Source of the DNA: CAZXDS01 sp964639525
GTDB lineage: Bacteria > Bacteroidota > Ignavibacteria > Ignavibacteriales > Melioribacteraceae
Direction of reading: 5' to 3'
Length of the DNA stretch: 8,805 nucleotides
NCBI GenBank assembly: GCA_964639525.1
Contig: CAZXDS010000147.1
Coordinates: 1 to 8,805, forward strand
Of the stretch, positions 1-6,324 are shown in pieces; within the stretch, counting starts at the first letter, position 1; each line of letters opens with the position of its first letter. Below the pieces are notes generated by a model that did not search any database, was not told the origin of the DNA, and worked only from the letters and a program-made list of their open reading frames with translations. The translations under genes and the position numbers were made by a program.

Positions 1-255
1 GTTAACGAGAATTCTATACAAAGCCAATTGAAAATTTGAAACAGGAAGTGATTTGAGGTAATAGCTTCTGTTTTCATAAAACAAAACTAAAAATGATTGA
101 GCAGCGTAAAAAAGAAACATGAATAAACATAAAAAATTGATTGCAATTTTATCATAGGTAAATTGTATGTACAGGAGAATAGCAATAACAAAAAGTAATA
201 TTTTAAGTATGCCGATACTTCCATATTTTAATTCGTAAATAATTAGCGTAAACAT
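1..255 (-). CDS. ABC transporter permease, N-terminal part (cut by window edge)
   Basis: The minus strand is open from an ATG at 255 to the window edge, giving 85 codons with no stop. The start is supported by an AGGTG ribosome binding site at 264-260, and it lies only 9 nt after the stop of the preceding permease gene. The protein is very hydrophobic, with likely membrane segments at about residues 14-30 and 36-60. Residues 63-83 (RSYYLKSLPVSNFQLALYRIL-like segment) align with residues 65-85 of the neighbouring permease around a shared LPV/MPV...RIL core, so the two are paralogues and probably form the membrane dimer of one transporter. It is the last visible gene of the operon transcribed from about 2217. 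The substrate cannot be inferred. The C-terminal half is outside the window, so membrane topology is incomplete. Confidence 0.75.
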   Translation of the reverse strand, partial: MFTLIIYELKYGSIGILKILLFVIAILLYIQFTYDKIAINFLCLFMFLFYAAQSFLVLFYENRSYYLKSLPVSNFQLALYRILVN

Positions 256-264
256 TGTTCACCT

Positions 265-909
265 TTAATCTAAATAAGATTTCCTATTCATATAGGAACT
301 AATTGACCGATTAAAAATTGCTATTGCAAAAAATATGAATACCGCTGCAAGTATATATTCTTTGGGAATGCTGTATAATGTATTCTCTTGGCTAAAATAA
401 CTGCGTATGAAAAACAAAATGCCAATCAGAGGTAAAACGTATAATGCTGAATATTTAATAATCGATATGATTTGCTGCTTCTTTTCAAAAAAAGATAACC
501 ATTTATCGCGAAGTAAGAAAAAGCCACTTAATATAAGTATTATCGTTCCTACTATTGCAAAAAGTCGTAATCTTTCTGTATTATTTGAAAATAAAATATT
601 TGATTCTATAATTATTAAAAATATGATTATCAGAATAATTTCAAAGGCAGCAAATAAAATTCGTTGTTTTGCAACTTGATTAGGTGTAACCGGCATAAGT
701 CTAAAAAGTCCATTCCTTTTTTCCTGATGATTCATGATTTGCGGAATAAATAACACACCGCTCAAAAATCCGATAAGTAAACCTTGTAATTTGTCACTGA
801 TTCCAGGTGAATATAATATCTCAGCTAATATGAACAGCACTAAAATTAAAGAAACACCAATTAGACTTTTCCCAAGATACATAAAATCAGCTTTTAACAA
901 TTTCCACAT
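265..909 (-). CDS. ABC-2-like transporter permease
   Basis: This 214-residue integral membrane protein has about six hydrophobic segments, near residues 15-33, 42-58, 84-107, 115-134, 151-170 and 184-200. It has no signal peptide and no recognisable soluble domain. A cytoplasmic-looking loop at residues 61-85 holds a basic patch followed by MPVTPNQVAKQRIL, a motif also seen in the downstream paralogue. GGAG at 920-917, 7 nt before the ATG, supports the start. The gene begins 18 nt after the stop of the ABC ATPase and ends 9 nt before the next permease, so the genes are almost certainly co-transcribed. By context it is the membrane partner of that ATPase in a YtrBC/Bcr-like exporter. The family assignment rests on context and topology, since no substrate-binding residues are recognisable. 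Confidence 0.8.
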   Translation of the reverse strand: MWKLLKADFMYLGKSLIGVSLILVLFILAEILYSPGISDKLQGLLIGFLSGVLFIPQIMNHQEKRNGLFRLMPVTPNQVAKQRILFAAFEIILIIIFLIIIESNILFSNNTERLRLFAIVGTIILILSGFFLLRDKWLSFFEKKQQIISIIKYSALYVLPLIGILFFIRSYFSQENTLYSIPKEYILAAVFIFFAIAIFNRSISSYMNRKSYLD

Positions 910-927
910 AATTCAACTCCAAAAATT

Positions 928-1797
928 TTACTTTCTATTTCTCAATATCCGAACTGATATTTCATCAACACTCATTCGTGCTTCGTTAATATTTTCGGCA
1001 CCAAGCCGGTTAAGCTGTTGCAATGTAGCTTTATAATTTTTACTGATTACTTTGTAGCTTTCACCGTCTTTTTCGGTATTAACGGTTTCTTCAAATTTAA
1101 CACCGTTTTTGTGCAGTTTAAATGAAATTGTTCTCCAATTTTCAGTCAAATCATCTTTTGCTGTTCGCAACATAATTTTACCGTTATTTAGGAAAGCAAG
1201 TTCATCGGCAATTCTGCTTATATCCGAAAGTATGTGCGTGGAATAAAACACGGCACAGCCGTGGTTTTCAACAGCTTCAAAAAGAACATCAAGAAACTCA
1301 TCGCGAACTACAGGGTCAAGCCCTGAAGTCGGTTCATCAAGAATCAGCAATTTCGGTTTATGTGCAAGTGCACTTATCAACGAAAGTTTTGCTCTGTTGC
1401 CTGTAGATAATTCCTTTGCTTTTTTCTTTAATGGAATTTCAAAACGTTTGGACAGATCGGCAGCAAAATTGTTGTCCCAATCAGGATAAAATTGAGAAAC
1501 AAATTCCAAGTTTTTTTTACCCGACCACTTTTCATAAAAAACATGTTTATCGCCAACATAGCCGATGTCGTATTTCCAATCCGGTTTGTTCGGATTATTT
1601 TCTTTTCCGAAGATTTTTATTTCACCGGAATCATGTTTGAGCAAACCGACCATACAATGCATTGTTGTTGTTTTACCAGAACCGTTCGGTCCGATATATG
1701 CCAAAACAGTTCCCTGCTGTAAATCCAAATCTATCGGTCCCAAATTAAAATCTGGGAATTTCATTGTTAGCCCATTAATTTCGAATGCCTTTTCCAT
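928..1797 (-). CDS. ABC transporter ATP-binding protein (YtrB/BcrA-like)
   Basis: The product is a 289-residue cytoplasmic ATPase that would power the two permeases encoded downstream. Walker A is GPNGSGKTT at residues 36-44. The signature is LSTGN at 130-134, a variant of LSGGQ often seen in this exporter subfamily. Walker B is LLILDEPTSGLD at 150-161, and the H-loop histidine is H188 in STH. The usual Q-loop glutamine is replaced by D83 in YVGDKHVFY. Residues after about 215 form the divergent C-terminal extension typical of BcrA/YtrB-type proteins. The ATG lies 2 nt after the stop of the regulator gene, and its ribosome site (AGGA, 1810-1807) sits inside that gene, so translational coupling is likely. 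Transported substrate is unknown; peptide antibiotics or cell-envelope stress are common themes for YtrA-linked exporters. Confidence 0.92.
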   Translation of the reverse strand: MEKAFEINGLTMKFPDFNLGPIDLDLQQGTVLAYIGPNGSGKTTTMHCMVGLLKHDSGEIKIFGKENNPNKPDWKYDIGYVGDKHVFYEKWSGKKNLEFVSQFYPDWDNNFAADLSKRFEIPLKKKAKELSTGNRAKLSLISALAHKPKLLILDEPTSGLDPVVRDEFLDVLFEAVENHGCAVFYSTHILSDISRIADELAFLNNGKIMLRTAKDDLTENWRTISFKLHKNGVKFEETVNTEKDGESYKVISKNYKATLQQLNRLGAENINEARMSVDEISVRILRNRK

Positions 1798-1799
1798 TT

Positions 1800-2174
1800 T
1801 TATTTTTCCTTTGTTAGTTTTTCTACAACTTTAATAATTTCCATTTTTGTCATTCCTTCCGCCATTGCAGATTTAATTAGCGGCTGTAGTTTCTCAGTTA
1901 GTTTATTTTCTGATAATGTCTTTTTCTTTTTGTAGTGTAGTTGGGAAACAAAAAATCCCTTTCCTCTTCTCGAATTAATTAAACCTTCACGTTCCAAAAT
2001 TTCGTAACCCCGCTGAACAGTTATTACGCTTACCTTTTGTTCACGAGCCAAACTGCGTATGGAAGTAAGCATTTCACCCGGCAGCAAATCGCCCGAAAGA
2101 ATCAATTCTCGTATTTGCCTGTAAATCTGATTCTGTAAAGATTCACTCGATAAATCTGTTAGGTTTAGTATCAT
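1800..2174 (-). CDS. GntR-family transcriptional regulator, YtrA subfamily
   Basis: This 124-residue DNA-binding repressor has an N-terminal winged helix-turn-helix at about residues 10-78. That domain contains the GntR hallmarks SLQNQIYRQIRELI, GDLLPGEMLTSIRSLA and VQRGYEILEREGLI, and ends in the RRGKGFFV wing. The C-terminal part is only about 45 residues and has no FCD or UTRA ligand domain; this short tail is the mark of the YtrA subfamily, where it acts as a small dimerisation arm. YtrA regulators are known to repress their own ABC exporter operons. Here the gene is first in such an operon and a perfect inverted repeat sits on its promoter at 2205-2231, consistent with autorepression. 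The ribosome site is weak (GGA about 9-10 nt before the ATG). The inducer is unknown. Confidence 0.92.
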   Translation of the reverse strand: MILNLTDLSSESLQNQIYRQIRELILSGDLLPGEMLTSIRSLAREQKVSVITVQRGYEILEREGLINSRRGKGFFVSQLHYKKKKTLSENKLTEKLQPLIKSAMAEGMTKMEIIKVVEKLTKEK

Positions 2175-2204
2175 TCTATTTTTCCAATTTTTACAAACTG
2201 CTCT

Positions 2205-2231
2205 AACTGTATAGGTGCAATATATACAGTT
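2205..2231. promoter_or_regulatory. Candidate operator of the GntR/YtrA regulator
   Basis: A perfect 9-bp inverted repeat, AACTGTATA (2205-2213) and TATACAGTT (2223-2231), is separated by 9 nt. It lies 30-57 nt upstream of the regulator's start and covers the -7 element of the operon promoter, so a bound dimer would block RNA polymerase. The symmetry and position suit a GntR dimer. That the regulator binds here is inference. Confidence 0.6.
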
Positions 2232-2248
2232 GAATAATAAATTGCAAA
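2217..2248 (-). promoter_or_regulatory. Promoter candidate of the YtrA-type exporter operon
   Basis: Read on the minus strand, TTTG (2248-2245) is followed after 20 nt by TATATTGC (2224-2217), a partial match to the Bacteroidota pattern TTTG-N19-21-TAnnTTTG. A sigma70-like reading is also possible: TTGCAA (2247-2242), 17 nt, TATATT (2224-2219). Both readings put the start of transcription inside the 2205-2231 inverted repeat. Confidence 0.45.
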
Positions 2249-2342
2249 TTAAAGATGATATATTTTTTAGAATTTCTTATTTAAGATTATTGTCAAACAT
2301 AGGACTCCGGGTTATAATGTGAGACTGATTTTTCAAATAACT

Positions 2343-2374
2343 TTTGACTTTGAGTTAAAAACTCTTTAATATTG
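2343..2374 (+). promoter_or_regulatory. Promoter candidate of the first DUF4143 ATPase gene
   Basis: TTTG at 2343-2346, 20 nt, then TAATATTG at 2367-2374, which differs from TAnnTTTG at one position. A sigma70-like reading also exists: TTGACT (2344-2349), 17 nt, TAATAT (2367-2372). A short inverted repeat, GAGTT/AACTC (2352-2364), sits in the spacer. Confidence 0.5.
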
Positions 2375-2390
2375 GAAGTGCCAATTCCAA
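2372..2390. repeat. Inverted repeat between promoter and start of the first DUF4143 gene
   Basis: TTGGAA (2372-2377) and TTCCAA (2385-2390) are perfect 6-bp arms with a 7-nt spacer. They overlap the -7 element and end one base before the ATG at 2392. An operator role is possible, but arms of this length also occur by chance. Confidence 0.35.
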
Positions 2391-2391
2391 A

Positions 2392-3561
2392 ATGGGTCGC
2401 AAAATGGAAACTTATTATCCAAGATACTTTAAAACAATTAAGCAAAGTTACTTTTTATTTGGTCCGCGCGGTACGGGAAAATCCACATTTTTAAAAACTA
2501 ATTACCCAAATGCTCTTTGGATTGACCTTCTAAAGCCGGATATTTTTAGAACTTACTCGGCACGTCCGGAAAGAATTATAGAGCTTGTACGTGGTAACCC
2601 CGATAAAAAAGTAATTATTGTAGATGAAATTCAAAAAGTGCCCGAATTATTAAGTGCCGTGCATAGTTTAATTGAGGAGAAAAAAGATAAACAATTTATT
2701 CTAACCGGCTCCAGTGCCAGAAAACTAAAGCAAACCGGAATTAATCTTCTTGCCGGTCGAGTGCTGCTTAAAACATTTCACCCGTTCCTTTTATCCGAAT
2801 TAAATAATAATATTTCATTAGATACTATTTTAAAATTCGGATTATTGCCGATTGTTATATCTTCAGCTTCCCCAAAAGATACATTGGAAGCATATGTTTC
2901 ACTCTACATTAAGGAAGAAGTACAGCAAGAAAGTTTAATCAGAAATATCGGAAATTTTTCAAGGTTCTTAGAATCTATTAGTTTTTCTCACGGCTCTATT
3001 CTTAATATCAGCAACGTTGCAAGAGAGTGTGAAATTGAACGAAAGGTTGTTGAAGGATATATAAAAATTCTTGAGGATATTTTATTAGCATTCAGGCTGC
3101 CGGTATTTTCCAAAAGAGCAAAACGAGCAGTTATTCAACACCCTAAATTCTATTTTTTTGATACCGGAGTGTTCCAAGCACTTCGCCCTAAAGGTCCGCT
3201 TGATAGTCCTGAAGAAATTGGCGGTGCAGCTCTTGAAGGATTGATTATTCAACAATTGAAAGCTTGGAATGCTTACAATGGAAATCCTTATGAAATATTT
3301 TTCTGGCATTCAAGAGGCGGAGTTGAAGTTGATTTCATATTATACGGGGAAGATGGTATCTATGCCATTGAAGTCAAAAATACAAATCGTATCCGTCCGG
3401 CCGATTTACGTCCGCTGCAATCATTCGCAAAAGATTACCCAAAAAGTAAAAAAATATTTTTATATCGCGGTAAAGAAAAAATCCTTCGTAACAATATCTT
3501 GTGTATTCCCTGCCTACAATTTTTAGAAAAACTTATTCCGGGAAAACCACTAACATTTTAA
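2392..3561 (+). CDS. AAA_14/DUF4143 ATPase with PD-(D/E)XK-like C-terminus
   Basis: This 389-residue cytoplasmic protein has an N-terminal P-loop ATPase. Walker A is GPRGTGKST at residues 24-32, Walker B is VIIVDE at 74-79 followed by IQKVPEL, a sensor-like ILTGSS is at 104-109, and LLAGRV is at 120-125. A middle region (about 190-240) resembles a winged-helix segment, and FDTGV at 257-261 is a DUF4143 hallmark. The C-terminal domain shows E283, E313, D315 and E328-V-K330, a spacing like the PD-(D/E)XK nuclease fold. Whether it cuts nucleic acid is unknown for this family. The ATG at 2392 has no ribosome site; an in-frame ATG at 2404 (GGGT 7-10 nt upstream) would give METYYPRYF, a start that fits relatives better. 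It has its own promoter and is divergent from the exporter operon. Family assignment is firm; function is not. Confidence 0.88.
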   Translation: MGRKMETYYPRYFKTIKQSYFLFGPRGTGKSTFLKTNYPNALWIDLLKPDIFRTYSARPERIIELVRGNPDKKVIIVDEIQKVPELLSAVHSLIEEKKDKQFILTGSSARKLKQTGINLLAGRVLLKTFHPFLLSELNNNISLDTILKFGLLPIVISSASPKDTLEAYVSLYIKEEVQQESLIRNIGNFSRFLESISFSHGSILNISNVARECEIERKVVEGYIKILEDILLAFRLPVFSKRAKRAVIQHPKFYFFDTGVFQALRPKGPLDSPEEIGGAALEGLIIQQLKAWNAYNGNPYEIFFWHSRGGVEVDFILYGEDGIYAIEVKNTNRIRPADLRPLQSFAKDYPKSKKIFLYRGKEKILRNNILCIPCLQFLEKLIPGKPLTF

Positions 3562-3583
3562 TTCTATTTTTTAAGGATAATAG

Positions 3584-3601
3584 TTTTAGTTATAACTAAA
3601 A
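3584..3601. repeat. Perfect 18-bp palindrome upstream of the second DUF4143 gene
   Basis: TTTTAGTTATAACTAAAA is identical on both strands with no loop, so it suits binding by a protein dimer better than an RNA hairpin. Its first ten bases recur as a direct copy at 3623-3632, inside the promoter candidate of the next gene. It lies 4 nt upstream of that promoter's -33 element. Confidence 0.6.
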
Positions 3602-3605
3602 TATC

Positions 3606-3637
3606 TTTGATATTTGTATTAATTTTAGTTATGTTTA
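3606..3637 (+). promoter_or_regulatory. Promoter candidate of the second DUF4143 ATPase gene
   Basis: TTTG at 3606-3609, 20 nt, then TATGTTTA at 3630-3637, which matches TAnnTTTG except for the last base. The predicted transcript would start about 10-15 nt before the ATG at 3656. Confidence 0.5.
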
Positions 3638-3655
3638 AAATAAAAAGCAAACAAT

Positions 3656-4852
3656 ATGGAAATACTACCACGTCCAATATATTTTGAAAGGTTAAGACCT
3701 TTTATCAAAAAAAACATAATAAAAGTACTTGTTGGTCAACGGCGGACGGGAAAAAGTTTTTTCTTAAAATGGCTGCAGAAAGAAATTTTAGCTCAAGATA
3801 AAAAAGCAAATATCATCTACATTGATAAAGAATTATATAAATACGATTTTATCAAAACAGATAAGGATTTGTTTGATTATTTGCAACAAAGAATCAGCAA
3901 AAGCTACAGCTATATTTTTATTGATGAGGTGCAGGATATTACCGGATTTGAAAAAGTGCTTCGTGATTTGATAAATAGAGAAAATACTGATATTTATATT
4001 ACCGGCAGCAACGCACATATTTTTTCCGGTGAGTTGGCAACGTTTCTTTCCGGCAGATATATTGAAATAAAAATCAATCCGCTCTCTTTTAACGAGTTTT
4101 TAAGTTTTCACAATCTTCAGCGCAACGAAGATACATTAATGAATTACTTAAAATACGGCGGTATGCCCTACCTTAAAAATCTAATGCTCAATGATGAAAA
4201 TGTTTTCCCTTACTTAAAAAGTATTTATGATACAATTTTGTTAAAAGACATTGTTTCGCGGCATAAATTAAGAAATGTTGAATTTCTTATTAGATTAACT
4301 CTTTATCTTGCGGAAAATACAGGGGACATAATCTCAGCAAAAAAAATAAGTGACTATTTGAAAAGTCAAAAAATCAATATTCCGGTAAATACAATCATAA
4401 ACTACATCGGCTATTTAACCAACACATTTTTGATTGATAAAATTTCGAGACAGGAAATTGAAGGCAAAAAGGTATTTGAAATAAATGAAAAATTCTTCTT
4501 TGAAGATTTTGGATTACGAAATTCATTAATTGGATTTAGACCTCAGGACATTTCTAAAATATTGGAAAATGCTGTTTATATGCACCTTATATTTCTCGGT
4601 TATGAAATAAAAGTCGGTGTTGCCGCCGGAAGAGAAATAGATTTTGTTGCCGTTAAAAATAACGATAAAATTTATGTCCAGGTCTGCTATTTACTTGCTG
4701 ATAAGAAAACAATCGACAGGGAATTCGGAAATCTTTTATTAATAAAAGACAACTACAAAAAAATTGTAGTCAGTATGGATAAAATGCCGTTTACAAATTT
4801 TAAAGGAATAGAACATTATAATTTATTGAATTTTTTAAGTGAGTTTGAATAA
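3656..4852 (+). CDS. AAA_14/DUF4143 ATPase, variant with QxC in place of ExK
   Basis: This 398-residue P-loop ATPase comes from a different DUF4143 branch than its two neighbours. Walker A is GQRRTGKSF at residues 27-35, Walker B is YIFIDEVQD at 86-94, a sensor-like YITGSNA is at 114-120, and LSGRY is at 131-135. The C-terminal domain keeps GREIDF (D329), but the place where ExK is expected reads YVQVCYLL (Q342, C344). The nuclease-like site is therefore incomplete, and this domain probably binds rather than cuts, if it ever touches nucleic acid. No Shine-Dalgarno site precedes the ATG; the leader is A-rich. It follows the first ATPase gene by 94 nt containing a separate palindrome and promoter. 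Its stop codon lies directly at the edge of a metallophosphoesterase remnant, which suggests a sharp insertion boundary. Biological role unknown. Confidence 0.88.
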   Translation: MEILPRPIYFERLRPFIKKNIIKVLVGQRRTGKSFFLKWLQKEILAQDKKANIIYIDKELYKYDFIKTDKDLFDYLQQRISKSYSYIFIDEVQDITGFEKVLRDLINRENTDIYITGSNAHIFSGELATFLSGRYIEIKINPLSFNEFLSFHNLQRNEDTLMNYLKYGGMPYLKNLMLNDENVFPYLKSIYDTILLKDIVSRHKLRNVEFLIRLTLYLAENTGDIISAKKISDYLKSQKINIPVNTIINYIGYLTNTFLIDKISRQEIEGKKVFEINEKFFFEDFGLRNSLIGFRPQDISKILENAVYMHLIFLGYEIKVGVAAGREIDFVAVKNNDKIYVQVCYLLADKKTIDREFGNLLLIKDNYKKIVVSMDKMPFTNFKGIEHYNLLNFLSEFE

Positions 4853-4881
4853 ATATTTCATTAATAAAATGATGGTTTACG
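4851..4881 (+). repeat. 31-bp direct repeat, copy A
   Basis: These 31 bases match 6294-6324 with three differences (at 4859, 4865 and 4876). The copy overlaps the stop codon of the upstream ATPase gene and is the first part of the metallophosphoesterase remnant. The pair brackets the remnant and the third DUF4143 gene. Confidence 0.8.
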
Positions 4882-4979
4882 TTAATCATGGTTTGGGAAT
4901 GTCAATCGCTCCGGTTCGTTACAATGCTACGCCGGAAATAACTGTAATAAAGTTAACGAGGAAAAGCACAAAAGATTAA
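4851..4979 (+). pseudogene. C-terminal remnant of a calcineurin-like metallophosphoesterase
   Basis: The + strand frame that ends in TAA at 4977-4979 encodes YVNHGLGMSIAPVRYNATPE followed by ITVIKL and a basic tail. This is the typical last segment of YkuE-like metallophosphoesterases (Y-V-x-x-G-L-G, P-x-R, P-E-I-x-V-I-x-L). Upstream residues KYFINKMM also suit that family, but the frame is closed by a stop at 4836-4838, inside the preceding ATPase gene, so the metal-binding body is missing. An ATG at 4869 would give a 36-residue peptide, which is unlikely to be functional. The fragment suggests that an intact phosphoesterase gene once ended here and was cut by the insertion of the neighbouring ATPase gene. 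The following stretch to 5045 holds only a weak 5-bp hairpin (CAACT/AGTTG, 4989-5002). Confidence 0.65.
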
Positions 4980-5045
4980 ACTGCTTTTCAACTGCAAAGT
5001 TGCAACAATACTATGTGATGAAGTAACAACTACCTTAATATTTTT

Positions 5046-6215
5046 CTAAATTAATTTCTTTACAAAATTGGGAAATTCGTTCCATGTAGTAACTTGAATG
5101 TTTGATAAATTTACAGGCGTATCCCCGGCATATAAAATTATTTTTTTTACAGAAATTCCTTCGTTTTTATCCGTGAATTTGCTTAAGTTTTTTGCAAAAT
5201 GGTTGCTAAAAGTTGCACTCGCTTTAATCTCCAAAGCTGTTATTTGATTATTCCCATTTTCTATTATACAGTCAATTTCGGCGCCATTGCTTTCACGCCA
5301 ATAATATACAGACGGACGTTTTCCCAAATGTGCCTGTGTTTTGATTATTTCATTGATTATTAGATTTTCAAATAATGAACCGTAGGCATAATGATTCATC
5401 AATGTGTTTGTATCTGTTAATCTTAGCAATGAGGACACAACGCCCGTATCATAAAAATAAAGTTTTGGAGATTTAATAATGCGCTTATTAAAGTTTTTAT
5501 AATATGGCTGCAGCAGATAAATAATGTAACTCGATTCAAGCAACGACAACCATGATTTAACTGTATTTACAGCTAAACCTGCATCATTTGCAAGTGATGA
5601 AAAATTCAGAATTTGTCCCACTCTACCGGCACAGAGACTGAGAAACCGTGTAAATGCATTTAAGTTTTCAATAGATTTTAATGTTCGTATATCTCTTTCA
5701 ATATATGTTTGTAAATATGAAGGATAAAAATCTTCCGGTGAAATGTTTTCGTTGTAAATTCTCGGATAAAAACCTCTTAGTATAAGTTCAAGCTGATTAT
5801 TGATTTGCGATTTAGGTAATTCGTTAATATCAAATGGAAAAAGACGGTTAACACTTACTCTACCGGCGAGAGACTGTGAAATGCGTTCATTCAGTAAAAA
5901 GCTCTGAGAACCTGATAAAATATACTGCCCTGGAATATTTCGTTCGTCCGAAATTACTTGAATATAGCTGAACAATTCAGGAATATTTTGAGCCTCGTCA
6001 AATATAACTTTTGAGCCGGTATTTCTTAAGAACCCGATTATATCGGCAAGAATCATTTCGCGGTGATCAAGCCGTTCCAAATTGAAATACTTGTAATTCG
6101 GAAATGCCGATTTCAGCAATGTTGTTTTTCCTGACTGACGAGGTCCGGTTATTGAAACGACAGGAAATTTCGTCAGCATCTTTTTTAAATATTCGGTTAA
6201 TTTACGAGTAATCAT
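5046..6215 (-). CDS. AAA_14/DUF4143 ATPase with PD-(D/E)XK-like C-terminus
   Basis: This 389-residue P-loop ATPase has Walker A GPRQSGKTT at residues 24-32, Walker B VIFDEAQNIPEL from residue 70, ILSGSQS as the sensor-like strand, SLAGRV, and the DUF4143 hallmark FYDTGVVSSLL. The C-terminal domain has SNGAEIDC (E313, D315) and ALEIKAS (E329, K331), with the nuclease-like set intact. Length and motif positions are nearly the same as in the first ATPase of the window, yet the sequences are clearly diverged, so this is not a recent duplicate. It is the only one of the three on the minus strand and faces the second one, with the phosphoesterase remnant between. There is no Shine-Dalgarno site. 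It has its own promoter candidate and a 15-bp inverted repeat 10 nt upstream of the ATG. Target and function are unknown. Confidence 0.88.
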   Translation of the reverse strand: MITRKLTEYLKKMLTKFPVVSITGPRQSGKTTLLKSAFPNYKYFNLERLDHREMILADIIGFLRNTGSKVIFDEAQNIPELFSYIQVISDERNIPGQYILSGSQSFLLNERISQSLAGRVSVNRLFPFDINELPKSQINNQLELILRGFYPRIYNENISPEDFYPSYLQTYIERDIRTLKSIENLNAFTRFLSLCAGRVGQILNFSSLANDAGLAVNTVKSWLSLLESSYIIYLLQPYYKNFNKRIIKSPKLYFYDTGVVSSLLRLTDTNTLMNHYAYGSLFENLIINEIIKTQAHLGKRPSVYYWRESNGAEIDCIIENGNNQITALEIKASATFSNHFAKNLSKFTDKNEGISVKKIILYAGDTPVNLSNIQVTTWNEFPNFVKKLI

Positions 6216-6224
6216 TTTGATATT

Positions 6225-6261
6225 TTATGTAAATTTGCATTATCACTGCAAATTTACATAA
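6225..6261. repeat. 15-bp perfect inverted repeat upstream of the third DUF4143 gene
   Basis: TTATGTAAATTTGCA (6225-6239) and TGCAAATTTACATAA (6247-6261) are perfect complements separated by 7 nt. The right arm contains the -7 promoter element, so transcription would begin within or near the spacer and the RNA would not contain the full stem. A DNA operator is therefore more likely than an RNA hairpin or terminator. Confidence 0.75.
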
Positions 6262-6280
6262 CTATATATAAGAAAGCAAT
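6249..6280 (-). promoter_or_regulatory. Promoter candidate of the third DUF4143 ATPase gene
   Basis: On the minus strand, ATTG (6280-6277) is followed after 20 nt by TAAATTTG (6256-6249), an exact match to TAnnTTTG. The element lies in the right arm of the 6225-6261 inverted repeat, about 34 nt before the ATG. Confidence 0.55.
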
Positions 6281-6293
6281 AAATACTCTTACA

Positions 6294-6324
6294 AAATATT
6301 TTATTAACAAAATGATGGGTTACG
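6294..6324 (+). repeat. 31-bp direct repeat, copy B
   Basis: This is the second copy of 4851-4881 with 28 of 31 bases identical. It encodes the same KYFINKMM-like residues as the metallophosphoesterase remnant, but then runs into the repeated peptidase 3' end. The junction is at TTACG (6320-6324), which is shared by the phosphoesterase remnant and the peptidase gene end. Confidence 0.8.

Noticed and set aside
407..1834. Open frames on + at 407-679, 734-1036, 1416-1640, 1492-1722 and 1565-1834
   Set aside because: They lie antisense to the permease and ABC ATPase genes, have no domain signal, and are shadows of well-supported minus-strand genes.
2205..2231. LexA/SOS box suggested by CTGT...ACAG
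   Set aside because: An SOS box has 8 nt between CTGT and ACAG; here there are 15, and the site fits a GntR operator in its own promoter.
3584..3632. CRISPR-like or tandem repeat array
   Set aside because: There is only one palindrome and one half-copy, with no regular spacing or repeated units; no CRISPR array or Cas gene is seen in the window.
3085..4018. Open frames at 3085-3309 (-), 3269-3526 (+) and 3833-4018 (-)
   Set aside because: They overlap the DUF4143 ATPase genes in other frames and show no family motif or ribosome site.
4989..5006. Terminator hairpin between the converging ATPase genes
   Set aside because: The stem is only 5 bp (CAACT/AGTTG) and has no U-tract on either strand.
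6225..6261. Intrinsic terminator for the toxin/peptidase transcript
   Set aside because: No U-tract follows on the minus strand, and the arm contains an exact -7 promoter element, so an operator is more likely.
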